DNA of 12,563 nucleotides from Gammaproteobacteria bacterium. GTDB taxonomy: Bacteria; Pseudomonadota; Gammaproteobacteria; Steroidobacterales; JABDKV01. Of the stretch, positions 1 through 6,303 are shown piece after piece. Position 1 is the stretch's first letter; each line of letters begins with the position of its first letter. The notes below the pieces were generated by a model. The model searched no databases and was not told where the DNA came from. It saw only the letters and a program-made list of their open reading frames with translations. The DNA lies in NCBI GenBank assembly GCA_029862285.1, contig JAOTXR010000021.1, positions 1-12,563 of the forward strand, written 5' to 3'. The position numbers were made by a program, and so were the translations under genes.

Positions 1-1
1 G

Positions 2-886
2 TTTGTGACTCTTAACGATTCCGGTGACGGCGATACGGGCGGCAATGGTCGCCTGAATTACCCGGTACTGGATAGCGCGCTGCTAAGTATGGGTCAGTTG
101 ATGATTACCGGGTGGGCGCGACCCGGCAGTGTGATCGAGTTATTCCTGGCCGCAGCGGACCCCACTGGTTTTGGTGAGGGTCAGCGTTATCTGGTGACCA
201 TGACCGAGGGCTCTGCTGCCGATCTGGACAGCAGCGCCAGCAGTTATGGACCGGGCCCGGTCAACGGCCTGGCGCAGGGCCAGGACACGACCAATCGCTT
301 TTCGTTTTCGGTTCCGGGTCCGGTCGGGGTTTTCGACGGCACCCTGCTGACCGCCACGGCCACCGATGCCAGCAATAATACCTCGGAGTTTTCCGGTGTG
401 GTTGCCGCGGTTGGCATGGCAGAAATGCATATCACCAAGACACAGACAGTCGACAGCGACCCCTGGAATGGCGTCAGCAATCCCAAGGCCATCCCGGGAG
501 CGACCGTAATTTACGCACTCGAAGTACGCAACGCCGGCGGTGGATCGCCCGACAATGACAGCGTGGTGGTGGTCGATGCGCTACCGGCAGACCTGGCGTT
601 AAGAGTACTGGATTACGATGGCGGCACGTCCGGACCCGTTCAATTTGTCGACGGCGTGCCGGCCAGCACACTGAGCTATACATTTACTTCGCTGGCCAGC
701 ACTACAGACGATCTGGAGTTTTCGAACGACGGTGGCGCCAGTTTCACTTATACACCCACGCCGGATGCAAACGGCCTGGACCCGGCGGTCAATCAAATAC
801 GCGTCACACTGCGGGGACAAATGTCTCCCGCGGATCTTGGCGGCGCCCCATCGTTTACGCTGAGGCTAAAAGCGGCTGTCAACTAG
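2..886 (+). CDS. C-terminal part of a large secreted repeat protein ending in a DUF11-like domain (5' partial)
   Basis: The reading frame is open to the left edge (a Phe codon precedes the first possible GTG at 5), so this is the tail of a longer gene. It ends with TAG at 884-886. The visible 294 residues form two domains. The first (about residues 5-136) starts with an Asp/Asn/Gly-rich stretch (NDSGDGDTGGNG) and continues as a beta-rich, Ig-like unit with the motif GEGQRYLVTMTEGSAADLD. The same unit recurs twice in the giant gene at the right end of the window, so the two are paralogues. The second (about 140-294) begins ITKTQTVDSDPWNG and contains NPKAIPGATVIYALEV, which matches the DUF11-type surface repeat (ITKTV...NPKAIPGA). 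No PEP-CTERM tail, membrane helix, LPXTG or autotransporter barrel follows, so the protein ends in the DUF11-like domain and is probably released or held non-covalently. It is only 6 bp tail to tail from the next gene. The function is unknown; a structural surface or adhesin-like role is inferred. Confidence 0.85.
   Translation, partial: FVTLNDSGDGDTGGNGRLNYPVLDSALLSMGQLMITGWARPGSVIELFLAAADPTGFGEGQRYLVTMTEGSAADLDSSASSYGPGPVNGLAQGQDTTNRFSFSVPGPVGVFDGTLLTATATDASNNTSEFSGVVAAVGMAEMHITKTQTVDSDPWNGVSNPKAIPGATVIYALEVRNAGGGSPDNDSVVVVDALPADLALRVLDYDGGTSGPVQFVDGVPASTLSYTFTSLASTTDDLEFSNDGGASFTYTPTPDANGLDPAVNQIRVTLRGQMSPADLGGAPSFTLRLKAAVN
14..410 (+). repeat. Shared beta-sandwich repeat unit, copy A
   Basis: A protein-level repeat of about 130 residues: an Asp/Gly-rich entry loop, then FPV/YPV-like and ITGWARPGS strands, then GEG...EGS..D.D...YG, and closing with ATDASNNTSEFS. 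Copies B (9242-9650) and C (11294-11700) lie in the large gene on the right. The resemblance is clear in protein but not in DNA, so this is an old duplication. Confidence 0.75.
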
Positions 887-892
887 GACGTA

Positions 893-2110
893 TTACGGTA
901 TCGCGTCCTCCACAATGTCCATCCAGAAGGGCCGGGGCACCAGAAAGTCCGCGGTCCATTCATTCAGAAAAACACCGTTCGCGTCCTGAGAATAAAATAG
1001 CGGCGTCTGCAATGCTGTGTGGCTAATATCACCGGCCACGATAAATCGCTTGTAGCGGTTTGGGTGGGCGGCGTTGAGCAAGCCGTGACCGGTCACGATC
1101 AGATCGCGAAACCCGACCGGGTCACCCAACAGTTCCAGGAAAAAGCGGTTAGTGAAATCGCCATCGGTCTCGTAGAACGCTTCGCGAATGGTGGAGTCGT
1201 TGTCCAGTCTCCAGCGGATAACGGCGGTGGCGTCGCCCATGTCGTCGCAATCGGTGCAGCTAGCCGGGTAAAACTGGCCAAACCGCCAGTCGGCCGCTCG
1301 CGCCGCAATGGAGTCTACGGCGGCAGGATTGACGGTCACCGGACCGGCATCGTTAAAAACGGTCAGGTGGACCTGATTGCCATAAACCAGACGAACCAGA
1401 AACGGGGCGAAGCCGGCGACTCCCACACCGCCCGCGCTCGAGCCCGCGACTGTAATCCGGCGGGCATGGGGAAACATTGCTTTGGCCAGGTCCATGCCGG
1501 CAGACTGGTTACGAAAGCCACGGTGAAAGCGCACCTGAACGTCGGGCACGCCGATTGACTTACCGAAGGCCGGATCGAAAACATCGTTGTCGCCACTGAA
1601 TACCGACCCGTCACAGTAAGGCATATAGACGATGGAATAGTCGGCGAATGGGTTGTCCCTGGAGTCGAAATCCCAGATGCCCTCTCGTGGCGCGGGTGGC
1701 TCCTGTTCCTCGGCGAGGACGTTGCAGTTGTAGAAGCCCTGCCAGCAGGCGCCACCGCCTTGTTCAAAAATGAGCAACCGGCTCGGATTGCCCTGCCGCG
1801 TAAACGCCGAGAATGGCGTACCCGCTATACAGATCGGTCCGTTACCGCCATCCGGGTCGAAAGTGTGCTTGGTCCAGCCGTCGCCGACATCCTCCGACGC
1901 AACGGGTGTGTAGTCACCCAGGTATTTGTCAACACCGGCGTTGATGAGGTCAGCTGTCGCCGCGGGGTTGAGACCCTTGGGGCCACCGGCTTTGCCGAGG
2001 TCGGCCGTCGCGTCGCCGTTGAGATCTTCGAGGCCGCCGGCACCCATGAGCATGGAACAGCTAAGGACCAGGCCGAATATAAGAACACGCTTGCTTGGTA
2101 CGGATTGCAT
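893..2110 (-). CDS. Secreted pectinacetylesterase/Notum-family hydrolase
   Basis: A 405-residue protein from the ATG at 2110. Another ATG five codons upstream (2125) is in frame, but GGGGAG at 2118-2123 sits 7 nt before the 2110 start, which favours the shorter form. The N-terminus (MQSVPSKRVLIFGLVLSC) is an export signal; Cys18 in VLSC is a borderline lipobox. An Asp/Gly/Asn-rich linker (about 25-70) precedes the catalytic domain. Family marks of the pectinacetylesterase/Notum alpha/beta-hydrolases are visible: EQGGGACW (about 117-123, oxyanion region), YMPYCDGS (about 162-169), GFRN, and the nucleophile elbow VAGSSAGG with Ser225. A late His in DISHT (about 364) is the likely catalytic His; the Asp could not be placed with confidence. 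The family removes acetyl or acyl esters from pectin, other glycans or, in animal Notum, a lipidated protein. The substrate here is unknown. The gene converges on the DUF11 gene with only 6 bp between stops. The family call is firm and the specificity open. Confidence 0.85.
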   Translation of the reverse strand: MQSVPSKRVLIFGLVLSCSMLMGAGGLEDLNGDATADLGKAGGPKGLNPAATADLINAGVDKYLGDYTPVASEDVGDGWTKHTFDPDGGNGPICIAGTPFSAFTRQGNPSRLLIFEQGGGACWQGFYNCNVLAEEQEPPAPREGIWDFDSRDNPFADYSIVYMPYCDGSVFSGDNDVFDPAFGKSIGVPDVQVRFHRGFRNQSAGMDLAKAMFPHARRITVAGSSAGGVGVAGFAPFLVRLVYGNQVHLTVFNDAGPVTVNPAAVDSIAARAADWRFGQFYPASCTDCDDMGDATAVIRWRLDNDSTIREAFYETDGDFTNRFFLELLGDPVGFRDLIVTGHGLLNAAHPNRYKRFIVAGDISHTALQTPLFYSQDANGVFLNEWTADFLVPRPFWMDIVEDAIP

Positions 2111-2111
2111 A

Positions 2112-2123
2112 CTCCCTCTCCCC
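2112..2123 (-). promoter_or_regulatory. Ribosome binding site deciding the hydrolase start
   Basis: The purine run reads GGGGAGAGGGAG on the minus strand. Its GGGGAG part is 7 nt before the ATG at 2110 and overlaps the upstream ATG at 2125, which itself has no such site. The downstream ATG is therefore preferred. Confidence 0.6.
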
Positions 2124-2221
2124 ATTCTTTTGGTATTCCGTAATCGTACTACATTGATTGCCGGTCTTTATGCGTGTCCGGGAAAACGTTTACTCGAACT
2201 GACTTTAAGAAAAATGGCTAA

Positions 2222-2244
2222 CCGGGCCCTATGAGCCTGCCCGG
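2222..2244 (-). terminator. Weak intrinsic terminator candidate after the HEAGH gene
   Basis: A 6-bp GC stem (CCGGGC/GCCCGG, loop 11 nt) spans the stop codon of the HEAGH gene. On the minus strand it is followed by the T-rich TTAGCCATTTTTCTT. The stem is short and pairs across the stop, so the call is tentative. If active it would separate transcription of this gene from the hydrolase gene downstream. Confidence 0.3.
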
Positions 2245-2735
2245 GATTGTCGCAGCCAGCGGGTCATGGTTGGGAATGGCGGCAGTTTCGTTTTGGCATC
2301 GGGTCCGGCATTGGGATCTGAGCACATCTCCAGCCAGGCAAGGTAGGGAATTCCCGGGCCGCAATTTTCACGGAACGCTGCGATCAGGTTGGGTGAGGCG
2401 CCATGGTAACCCTGTTCGTGAAATACCACGTCGGCCGGCAACTCCAAATGATGGAGTGCCGCCCAGGACCACGCCAGTGCGGCGATTTCCTCGTGAATTT
2501 TGATGCCTGCATCGGAACCCATGCGTTGACGTCGTTCGGGAGTAACGACAGCCAGGTGACCGGCCTCGTGAAGCAGGTCACCCGGATGTTCGAGCTGTTC
2601 TTCATCCACGATCAGCCCGCCATCCCGGATCAATATTCCCGGCAGCACAGCGTCTTCCTCGATCTTCGCGCTGCGGACTTCGAGCCCGATTTCAAGCAGG
2701 AAGTCGACCACTTGTTTGGTGAGTTTGTCTTTCAC
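2229..2735 (-). CDS. Small HEAGH-motif protein, putative zinc-metallopeptidase-like, function unknown
   Basis: A 168-residue protein starting at GTG 2735, the only start codon between the upstream in-frame stop (2793-2795) and the conserved-looking N-terminus MKDKLTKQVVDFLLEIG. No clear Shine-Dalgarno precedes it. The central segment PGDLLHEAGH (residues 51-60) contains a perfect HExxH zincin motif. A helix IHEEIAALAWSWAA (about 80-93) follows and could supply a glutamate ligand. A segment with VVFHEQGYHG (about 103-112) adds further His. There is no signal peptide or membrane helix, so it should be cytoplasmic. Its small size and HExxH resemble minimal zincins such as the ImmA/IrrE type, but there is no adjacent XRE regulator or toxin and the surrounding residues do not fit that family clearly. 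Peptidase activity is not demonstrated; it could be an inactive metal-binding protein. It is divergent from the 564-residue gene, with 89 bp between starts, where no convincing promoter was found. Confidence 0.8.
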   Translation of the reverse strand: MKDKLTKQVVDFLLEIGLEVRSAKIEEDAVLPGILIRDGGLIVDEEQLEHPGDLLHEAGHLAVVTPERRQRMGSDAGIKIHEEIAALAWSWAALHHLELPADVVFHEQGYHGASPNLIAAFRENCGPGIPYLAWLEMCSDPNAGPDAKTKLPPFPTMTRWLRQSRAGS

Positions 2736-2824
2736 TGTTGGGCTCGTAGGTACGACACGGTTGTAATAGCAGGTACAATTCGTCCGGCAAAACTAGTTCT
2801 GACAAACATAGCGTAAATCACTTC

Positions 2825-4519
2825 GTGGTTCGACCCCAAGTCACAACCTGGATCGACACACTCGCGGAAATGCGTGGGAAACGCAGTCGAGTCTGCAGCA
2901 AGCGCAAGAACGCGTTGCTCAGAAAAATCAGCGCTGCTCCTTTGAAGTCCGCCAGGGTAGTGCGCGCGTACCATGACCTGTTGCTGTTTCTTGTTGCGTT
3001 TCCCGACGACATGGAAATGCACCGGCTGGCAGCTTCCGAGCTCGACCGTATTGCGGCCACTGTGCGTCAGGCCCGATTATCCCGGCAGCGGCTGGTTGCC
3101 GGTCTGGCGGATACCGGGATCGCACATACCAATGTTGCCTACGCTTATACGCTGCCCATTGCCCGATGGCTGAGTAACACCTATGGCGGCGATGTTGAAC
3201 TGGACTGGGAAGACGAGGCAATCGAGACCACGCTCGACGATCTGGGACATGGTTTTTTTCCGCACGTCGAACGCAGCAGCATGTTGAGCAACCGCCTGTC
3301 GACACGCGAGCTCTTTGAGCTGGCCAGAGGGGCAGACGGCCACACGGTACTGGCCTGGCTAATCGAGCAATATGAACTGACCGCCGAAACAGGCATGGAA
3401 TTTTTCGACCTGATGGACCTGCGGTTGCGCTGGCAGCTGGATTCGAAACGGGCATCGCGGACGCATAATCGTTTTCCGCAAAGAAAGCCCGCCTGTGCCG
3501 ACGGTCGTACGAAAAAAAACACTGATTTTGCCGGGCAGTTATCAGCGAAGCTGCCTAAGGCGAAAACATTGACGCTTGCGCAGGCCGGTGAACTGATCGA
3601 TGTGGGCAGGGCCACATTGTCCGTGCGCCACAGGGAAACCGAAGCTACCACGTATCCTAACCCGCACGAAGTCGACTTGTTTCAGCTGGAGCAGGGCATC
3701 GATGTGGCAATTTACGGTATGGCCCCGGAGCAGCGTCTGTCCATAGACAGTTTTTTCGGGTTTGTCGCCGCCAAGAACAGTGTTCCGGTAGCCTACGGTG
3801 GCGGTTTCGTCTATCTCGATCGCCTGGATATCGGGCTCAATATCTTTCGCGAGTACCGTGGTAGCGAGTCCGCCTTTTTGTTCACGCAGATTCTGCGTGC
3901 CTTTGTTCATCACTATAGTTCGAGCCAGATCATTATTGATTCTGCCCAGTTTGGCTATGGTCGTGCCGGTGGAATCCAGTCGGGGGCCTTCTGGTTTTAT
4001 TACAAGATGGGTTTTCGACCCGTCGATGCAAAACTGGCGCAGTTGGCCGCCGGCGAGTGGAGCAGGATCCGGGCGCAACCTGGCTATCGCACCCCGACAA
4101 AAATATTGCGCCGGTTTACCGGGTCGGACCTGGTTTTCAATCTGGATACACCCGGCTCCCAACCTGTTCCGGCAATGGCCGACATCAGCCTGGCGGTAAC
4201 ACGCGACGCGGCCAGGAACTTTGACGGCAACCGGGTCGCACAGGCGCAATGGGCCGGGCGGCGGGTGAAGCGCTTGCTGAAAGCGCGTGACACCCGGTCG
4301 TGGCCGGCGACAGAGCGGCAGTCTTTTTTGCGATTGTGTCCCCTGATCGCACTGGTCCCGGATCTGGCGGCATGGACGGATCGGCAAAAGCAATCACTGG
4401 CCAGGCTGATGCGGGCCAAAGGCGGGCCACAGGAGAGACTTTATGTGCTGCTGCTGCAGCGGCATCGCAAACTGGCCCGGGCCCTGGCAGAGCTTGCTGC
4501 CGGGAATGCCGAAAACTAA
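2825..4519 (+). CDS. 564-residue protein of unknown function with a GNAT-like segment
   Basis: Starts at GTG 2825; the frame is open back to 2750 with no other start codon, and the ribosome site is weak. There is no signal peptide or membrane segment, so it is probably cytoplasmic. The N-terminal half (1-200) is helical and charged. A basic, low-complexity linker (about 205-240, SKRASRTHNRFPQRKPACADG region) separates it from a mixed alpha/beta part. Around 309-398 the order of elements resembles a GCN5-type acetyltransferase: SFFGFVAAKNSVPVAYGGGFVYLDRLDIGL strands in series, then REYRGSESAFLFTQILRAF (an RGS.SA.LF turn and helix in the place of the acetyl-CoA loop), a strand QIIIDS, and FWFYYKMGFRPV (389-400), like the usual ..FYEKLGF. 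signature. The usual Q/RxxGxG/A loop is only partly kept, so acyl-CoA binding is uncertain. The last 150 residues are helical and Arg/Ala/Leu-rich. The stop overlaps the convergent PEP-CTERM gene by 4 bp. I do not recognise an assigned function. Confidence 0.8.
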   Translation: MVRPQVTTWIDTLAEMRGKRSRVCSKRKNALLRKISAAPLKSARVVRAYHDLLLFLVAFPDDMEMHRLAASELDRIAATVRQARLSRQRLVAGLADTGIAHTNVAYAYTLPIARWLSNTYGGDVELDWEDEAIETTLDDLGHGFFPHVERSSMLSNRLSTRELFELARGADGHTVLAWLIEQYELTAETGMEFFDLMDLRLRWQLDSKRASRTHNRFPQRKPACADGRTKKNTDFAGQLSAKLPKAKTLTLAQAGELIDVGRATLSVRHRETEATTYPNPHEVDLFQLEQGIDVAIYGMAPEQRLSIDSFFGFVAAKNSVPVAYGGGFVYLDRLDIGLNIFREYRGSESAFLFTQILRAFVHHYSSSQIIIDSAQFGYGRAGGIQSGAFWFYYKMGFRPVDAKLAQLAAGEWSRIRAQPGYRTPTKILRRFTGSDLVFNLDTPGSQPVPAMADISLAVTRDAARNFDGNRVAQAQWAGRRVKRLLKARDTRSWPATERQSFLRLCPLIALVPDLAAWTDRQKQSLARLMRAKGGPQERLYVLLLQRHRKLARALAELAAGNAEN

Positions 4520-5316
4520 CGGCGCCGGATCGCGAGTGCGAATAACGCAGAAACAAACAACGGCAGTGTCGCCGGGAGCGGCACCTGGTTGACGACAAGG
4601 TTTAAACCAAAACCGTATGGCGAAGTTTCGTAGGAATCAAACATGTTGAGCAGGGTGGTGCGGGGGTCGTCGAAGTTGAATTGCAGCAGTGTGTTCGAGT
4701 AGTCGAGAAATACCAGATCCAGTTGGGCGGTGAATGCACACTCGATGCAGAAGAAAAACGGATTCGTGAAAGGGCCGCCAAAACCCATGTTGCCGCTTTC
4801 GAGATAGTCCGGCTCGCCACTCAGGTGGTAGTAGCCGCTGCCGGCGGTCATGGCGCTGTTTTCCAGCACCATCGTGACCTGTAACGGATCGGGTGCCTCG
4901 CCGGGAAAAAAGAACCCGGACCCGACATCGGGTACCAGCTGATCGAAGAAAATCGGGATCTCGACGCCGTCGAAGAGCGCCTCATTGAAATACACGGGCA
5001 CCGAAAGAAACACCGCGCCGCTTAAGTCAGCCGTGTTATTGATACTGTTGGACCAAGTGCTGCCCGGTAGCACGCTGTATTCGACCAGCATGTAGGGCAC
5101 GCCCCCGCGAGTGTAGGCATACGCGCTGATCCCGCCACCGGAGACCGCGCTCTGGAGCACGCCGTCGACAAAGTTCATTTGAATTTCGCCACGCTCTAGT
5201 GCCACGCGTACCGACACAGGTAGTTCCCCGGCGGTGAGTGACGCCGCGGATACCGGATGTATCGGCGTCGTCAGCAGTACGGTGAGAATCAATATGCGGC
5301 AGCGGCTGGTTTTCAT
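4516..5316 (-). CDS. PEP-CTERM sorting-domain protein (VPLPA variant)
   Basis: A 266-residue exported protein. The N-terminal signal peptide (MKTSRCRILILTVLLTT...PVSA) has a likely cut after Ala24. The body is beta-rich and acidic, with FFFCIECAF providing a CxxC pair, the only cysteines of the mature part. The C-terminus from Val245 (VPLPATLPLF, a hydrophobic stretch, then IRRR) is a PEP-CTERM tail in its VPLPA variant. In this system an exosortase recognises and removes the tail, and the proteins are linked to exopolysaccharide or floc matrix (family knowledge). No exosortase lies in the window. The start ATG has only a weak purine stretch (AGAAG, about 10 nt upstream). The gene lies 50 bp behind the FMN reductase on the same strand, with a stem-loop between them, and overlaps the convergent upstream gene by 4 bp at the stops. 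The body matches no domain I can name. Confidence 0.85.
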   Translation of the reverse strand: MKTSRCRILILTVLLTTPIHPVSAASLTAGELPVSVRVALERGEIQMNFVDGVLQSAVSGGGISAYAYTRGGVPYMLVEYSVLPGSTWSNSINNTADLSGAVFLSVPVYFNEALFDGVEIPIFFDQLVPDVGSGFFFPGEAPDPLQVTMVLENSAMTAGSGYYHLSGEPDYLESGNMGFGGPFTNPFFFCIECAFTAQLDLVFLDYSNTLLQFNFDDPRTTLLNMFDSYETSPYGFGLNLVVNQVPLPATLPLFVSALFALAIRRR

Positions 5317-5333
5317 GGCCGATCAGCTTCTGT

Positions 5334-5364
5334 GGGCCTGGTGGTGAGTATAGCAACCAGGCCC
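5334..5364 (-). other. 9-bp GC-rich stem-loop between FMN reductase and PEP-CTERM genes
   Basis: Perfect arms GGGCCTGGT (5334-5342) and ACCAGGCCC (5356-5364) enclose a 13-nt loop. No T-tract follows on either strand, so it is not a textbook terminator. A minus-strand TATACT (5347-5352) lies in the loop and could be a -10 box for the PEP-CTERM gene, although no good -35 is present at 17 bp. Confidence 0.5.
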
Positions 5365-5366
5365 GG

Positions 5367-6002
5367 CTACGACCCTTTGCCACGGCACATGCGTTGTTGT
5401 GTCGGGACATCGCGAGACATTTTTTCTTTACAGCGCGCCGCTGTCAGGGCATGTGCATACCACTCGTATTCATCGAGAAATTTCACAATCCTCTTGTCGT
5501 ATTTCGGGTCCAGTGGGTTGCCTTCAACATCGAACGCGCTGTGAACCTGGGAAACCGGGAATGCACTGGGAATACTCGGTGTGCCGAGCTCGGCAAGTAT
5601 TGCGCGCAGGTTTACCAACGCCCGCACACCACCAAACGGACCGGCGGAATAAGTGACAATGGCACTGGGTTTGTACAGGTATTCGCTTTGATAGTGATCG
5701 AGCATATTTTTCAATGCGGCCGATATACTGTGATTGTATTCGGCGCTGACAATCACAAAGCCATCGGCAGCAGCCAGGATTTTGCTCACCGCCTGCATGG
5801 CTGGTGGCGCGCTGCCCGATTCGTACTCTTTGTGCATCAGGTCCAGGAAGGGCAACTCGTATTCCAGCGAATCGACCAGGTCCACGGCATGACCGCGTTG
5901 TTCGAGTTTGCGTACCACAAAACGCGCCGCCTTGATGCCCTGGCGATCGCGACGGGCGCTGCCGTAGATGACGGCGGTTTTCAGGCCGGTGGAATCTCGC
6001 AT
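5367..6002 (-). CDS. NAD(P)H-dependent FMN reductase / flavodoxin-like quinone reductase
   Basis: A 211-residue protein of the NADPH-dependent FMN reductase family (flavodoxin-like fold; relatives are SsuE, ChrR and azobenzene reductase). The first strand and phosphate loop read TAVIYGSARRDRQG (about 9-22), the loop that grips the FMN phosphate. SAEYNHS (86-92) and LKNMLDH (97-103) match the P/SEYN.S...LKN..D signature that packs against the flavin ring. YSAGPFGGVRAL follows as the third flavin-side loop. The ATG at 6002 was chosen; a TTG at 6020 would add six residues, but neither has a strong ribosome site. There is no signal peptide, so it is cytoplasmic. The reaction is expected to be two-electron reduction of FMN, quinones or other electrophiles at NAD(P)H expense; the actual substrate cannot be told. 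The last 20 or so residues (CKEKMSRDVPTQQ...) are polar and likely disordered. Confidence 0.88.
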   Translation of the reverse strand: MRDSTGLKTAVIYGSARRDRQGIKAARFVVRKLEQRGHAVDLVDSLEYELPFLDLMHKEYESGSAPPAMQAVSKILAAADGFVIVSAEYNHSISAALKNMLDHYQSEYLYKPSAIVTYSAGPFGGVRALVNLRAILAELGTPSIPSAFPVSQVHSAFDVEGNPLDPKYDKRIVKFLDEYEWYAHALTAARCKEKMSRDVPTQQRMCRGKGS

Positions 6003-6068
6003 GCTTTTAACTCGCGGCAAGGACAGGGTGTGAGATTATGTCAGATTCCCAACCTGTCTCGCGGTCGT

Positions 6069-6098
6069 GACATTGGCACCGACTGCCCGGCCAATGTC
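6069..6098. promoter_or_regulatory. 9-bp perfect dyad, possible enhancer-binding-protein site
   Basis: Arms GACATTGGC (6069-6077) and GCCAATGTC (6090-6098) are perfect inverted repeats separated by 12 bp. The centre is about 93 bp upstream of the sigma-54 -24 element, a usual distance for an RpoN activator site. Assigning it to a PrsR-like regulator is inference. Confidence 0.5.
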
Positions 6099-6175
6099 GG
6101 ATTTCTTTACAGAATGCATCGGCGGAAATCAGGCCCGTGCCCGTAAACTGCTGGTTTCTAAAATATTCCACAAAT

Positions 6176-6190
6176 TGGCACGATTCCTGC
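6176..6190 (+). promoter_or_regulatory. Sigma-54 (RpoN) -24/-12 promoter for the PEP-CTERM gene
   Basis: TGGCAC-GATTC-CTGC matches the consensus TGGCAC-N5-TTGC at all positions but one, with the invariant GG (6177-6178) and GC (6189-6190) correctly spaced. Transcription would begin near 6202, giving a leader of about 100 nt before the ATG at 6304. In other bacteria PEP-CTERM genes are tied to RpoN and the PrsK/PrsR two-component pair (family knowledge), which fits. Confidence 0.75.
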
Positions 6191-6303
6191 TTATTTCTTG
6201 CCAGATGGGGTATGCCGCGACAATGGATTATGTCCAATCCCACATGTCAGTAGCTTAATTAACTAGCCGTCCAAAAAAAACGGCGATTGGGGAGTCGAAA
6301 AAA

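Larger units (their letters stand above)
6003..6303. other. Intergenic control region between FMN reductase and PEP-CTERM gene
   Basis: A 301-bp gene-free stretch between divergent genes. It holds a 9-bp dyad (6069-6098), a sigma-54 type promoter (6176-6190), a TTAATTAA palindrome (6255-6262) and a small stem with an A-rich loop (GCCGT 6266-6270 / ACGGC 6280-6284) just before the ribosome site GGGGAG (6289-6294). A 12-base motif ATGTCAGATTCC (6038-6049) recurs as ATGTCGGATTTC (6094-6105), 10 of 12 identical. The open frame at 6067-6258 does not look coding. Confidence 0.6.

Noticed and set aside
1985..2035. Dockerin- or EF-hand-like DLNGDATADL near the hydrolase N-terminus
   Set aside because: Only one imperfect Asp/Asn loop is present and no paired helix follows, so a calcium-binding or dockerin domain cannot be supported.
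2736..2824. Promoter boxes between the divergent HEAGH and 564-residue genes (for example TACAAT at 2774)
   Set aside because: No acceptable -35 at the right distance on either strand; too weak to list.
3542..4393. 283-codon minus-strand open frame
   Set aside because: Antisense to the 564-residue gene, with a Gln/Arg/Pro-rich translation and no motif or ribosome site.
6075..6086. A second TGGCAC...GC resembling a sigma-54 promoter within the dyad
   Set aside because: The GG and GC are 10 rather than 12 bp apart, which breaks the essential spacing.
5394..6146. 250-codon plus-strand open frame
   Set aside because: Antisense to the FMN reductase, whose motifs are unambiguous.
6067..6258. 63-codon plus-strand open frame in the control region
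   Set aside because: It spans the sigma-54 promoter and the dyad, has no ribosome site and no recognisable protein character.
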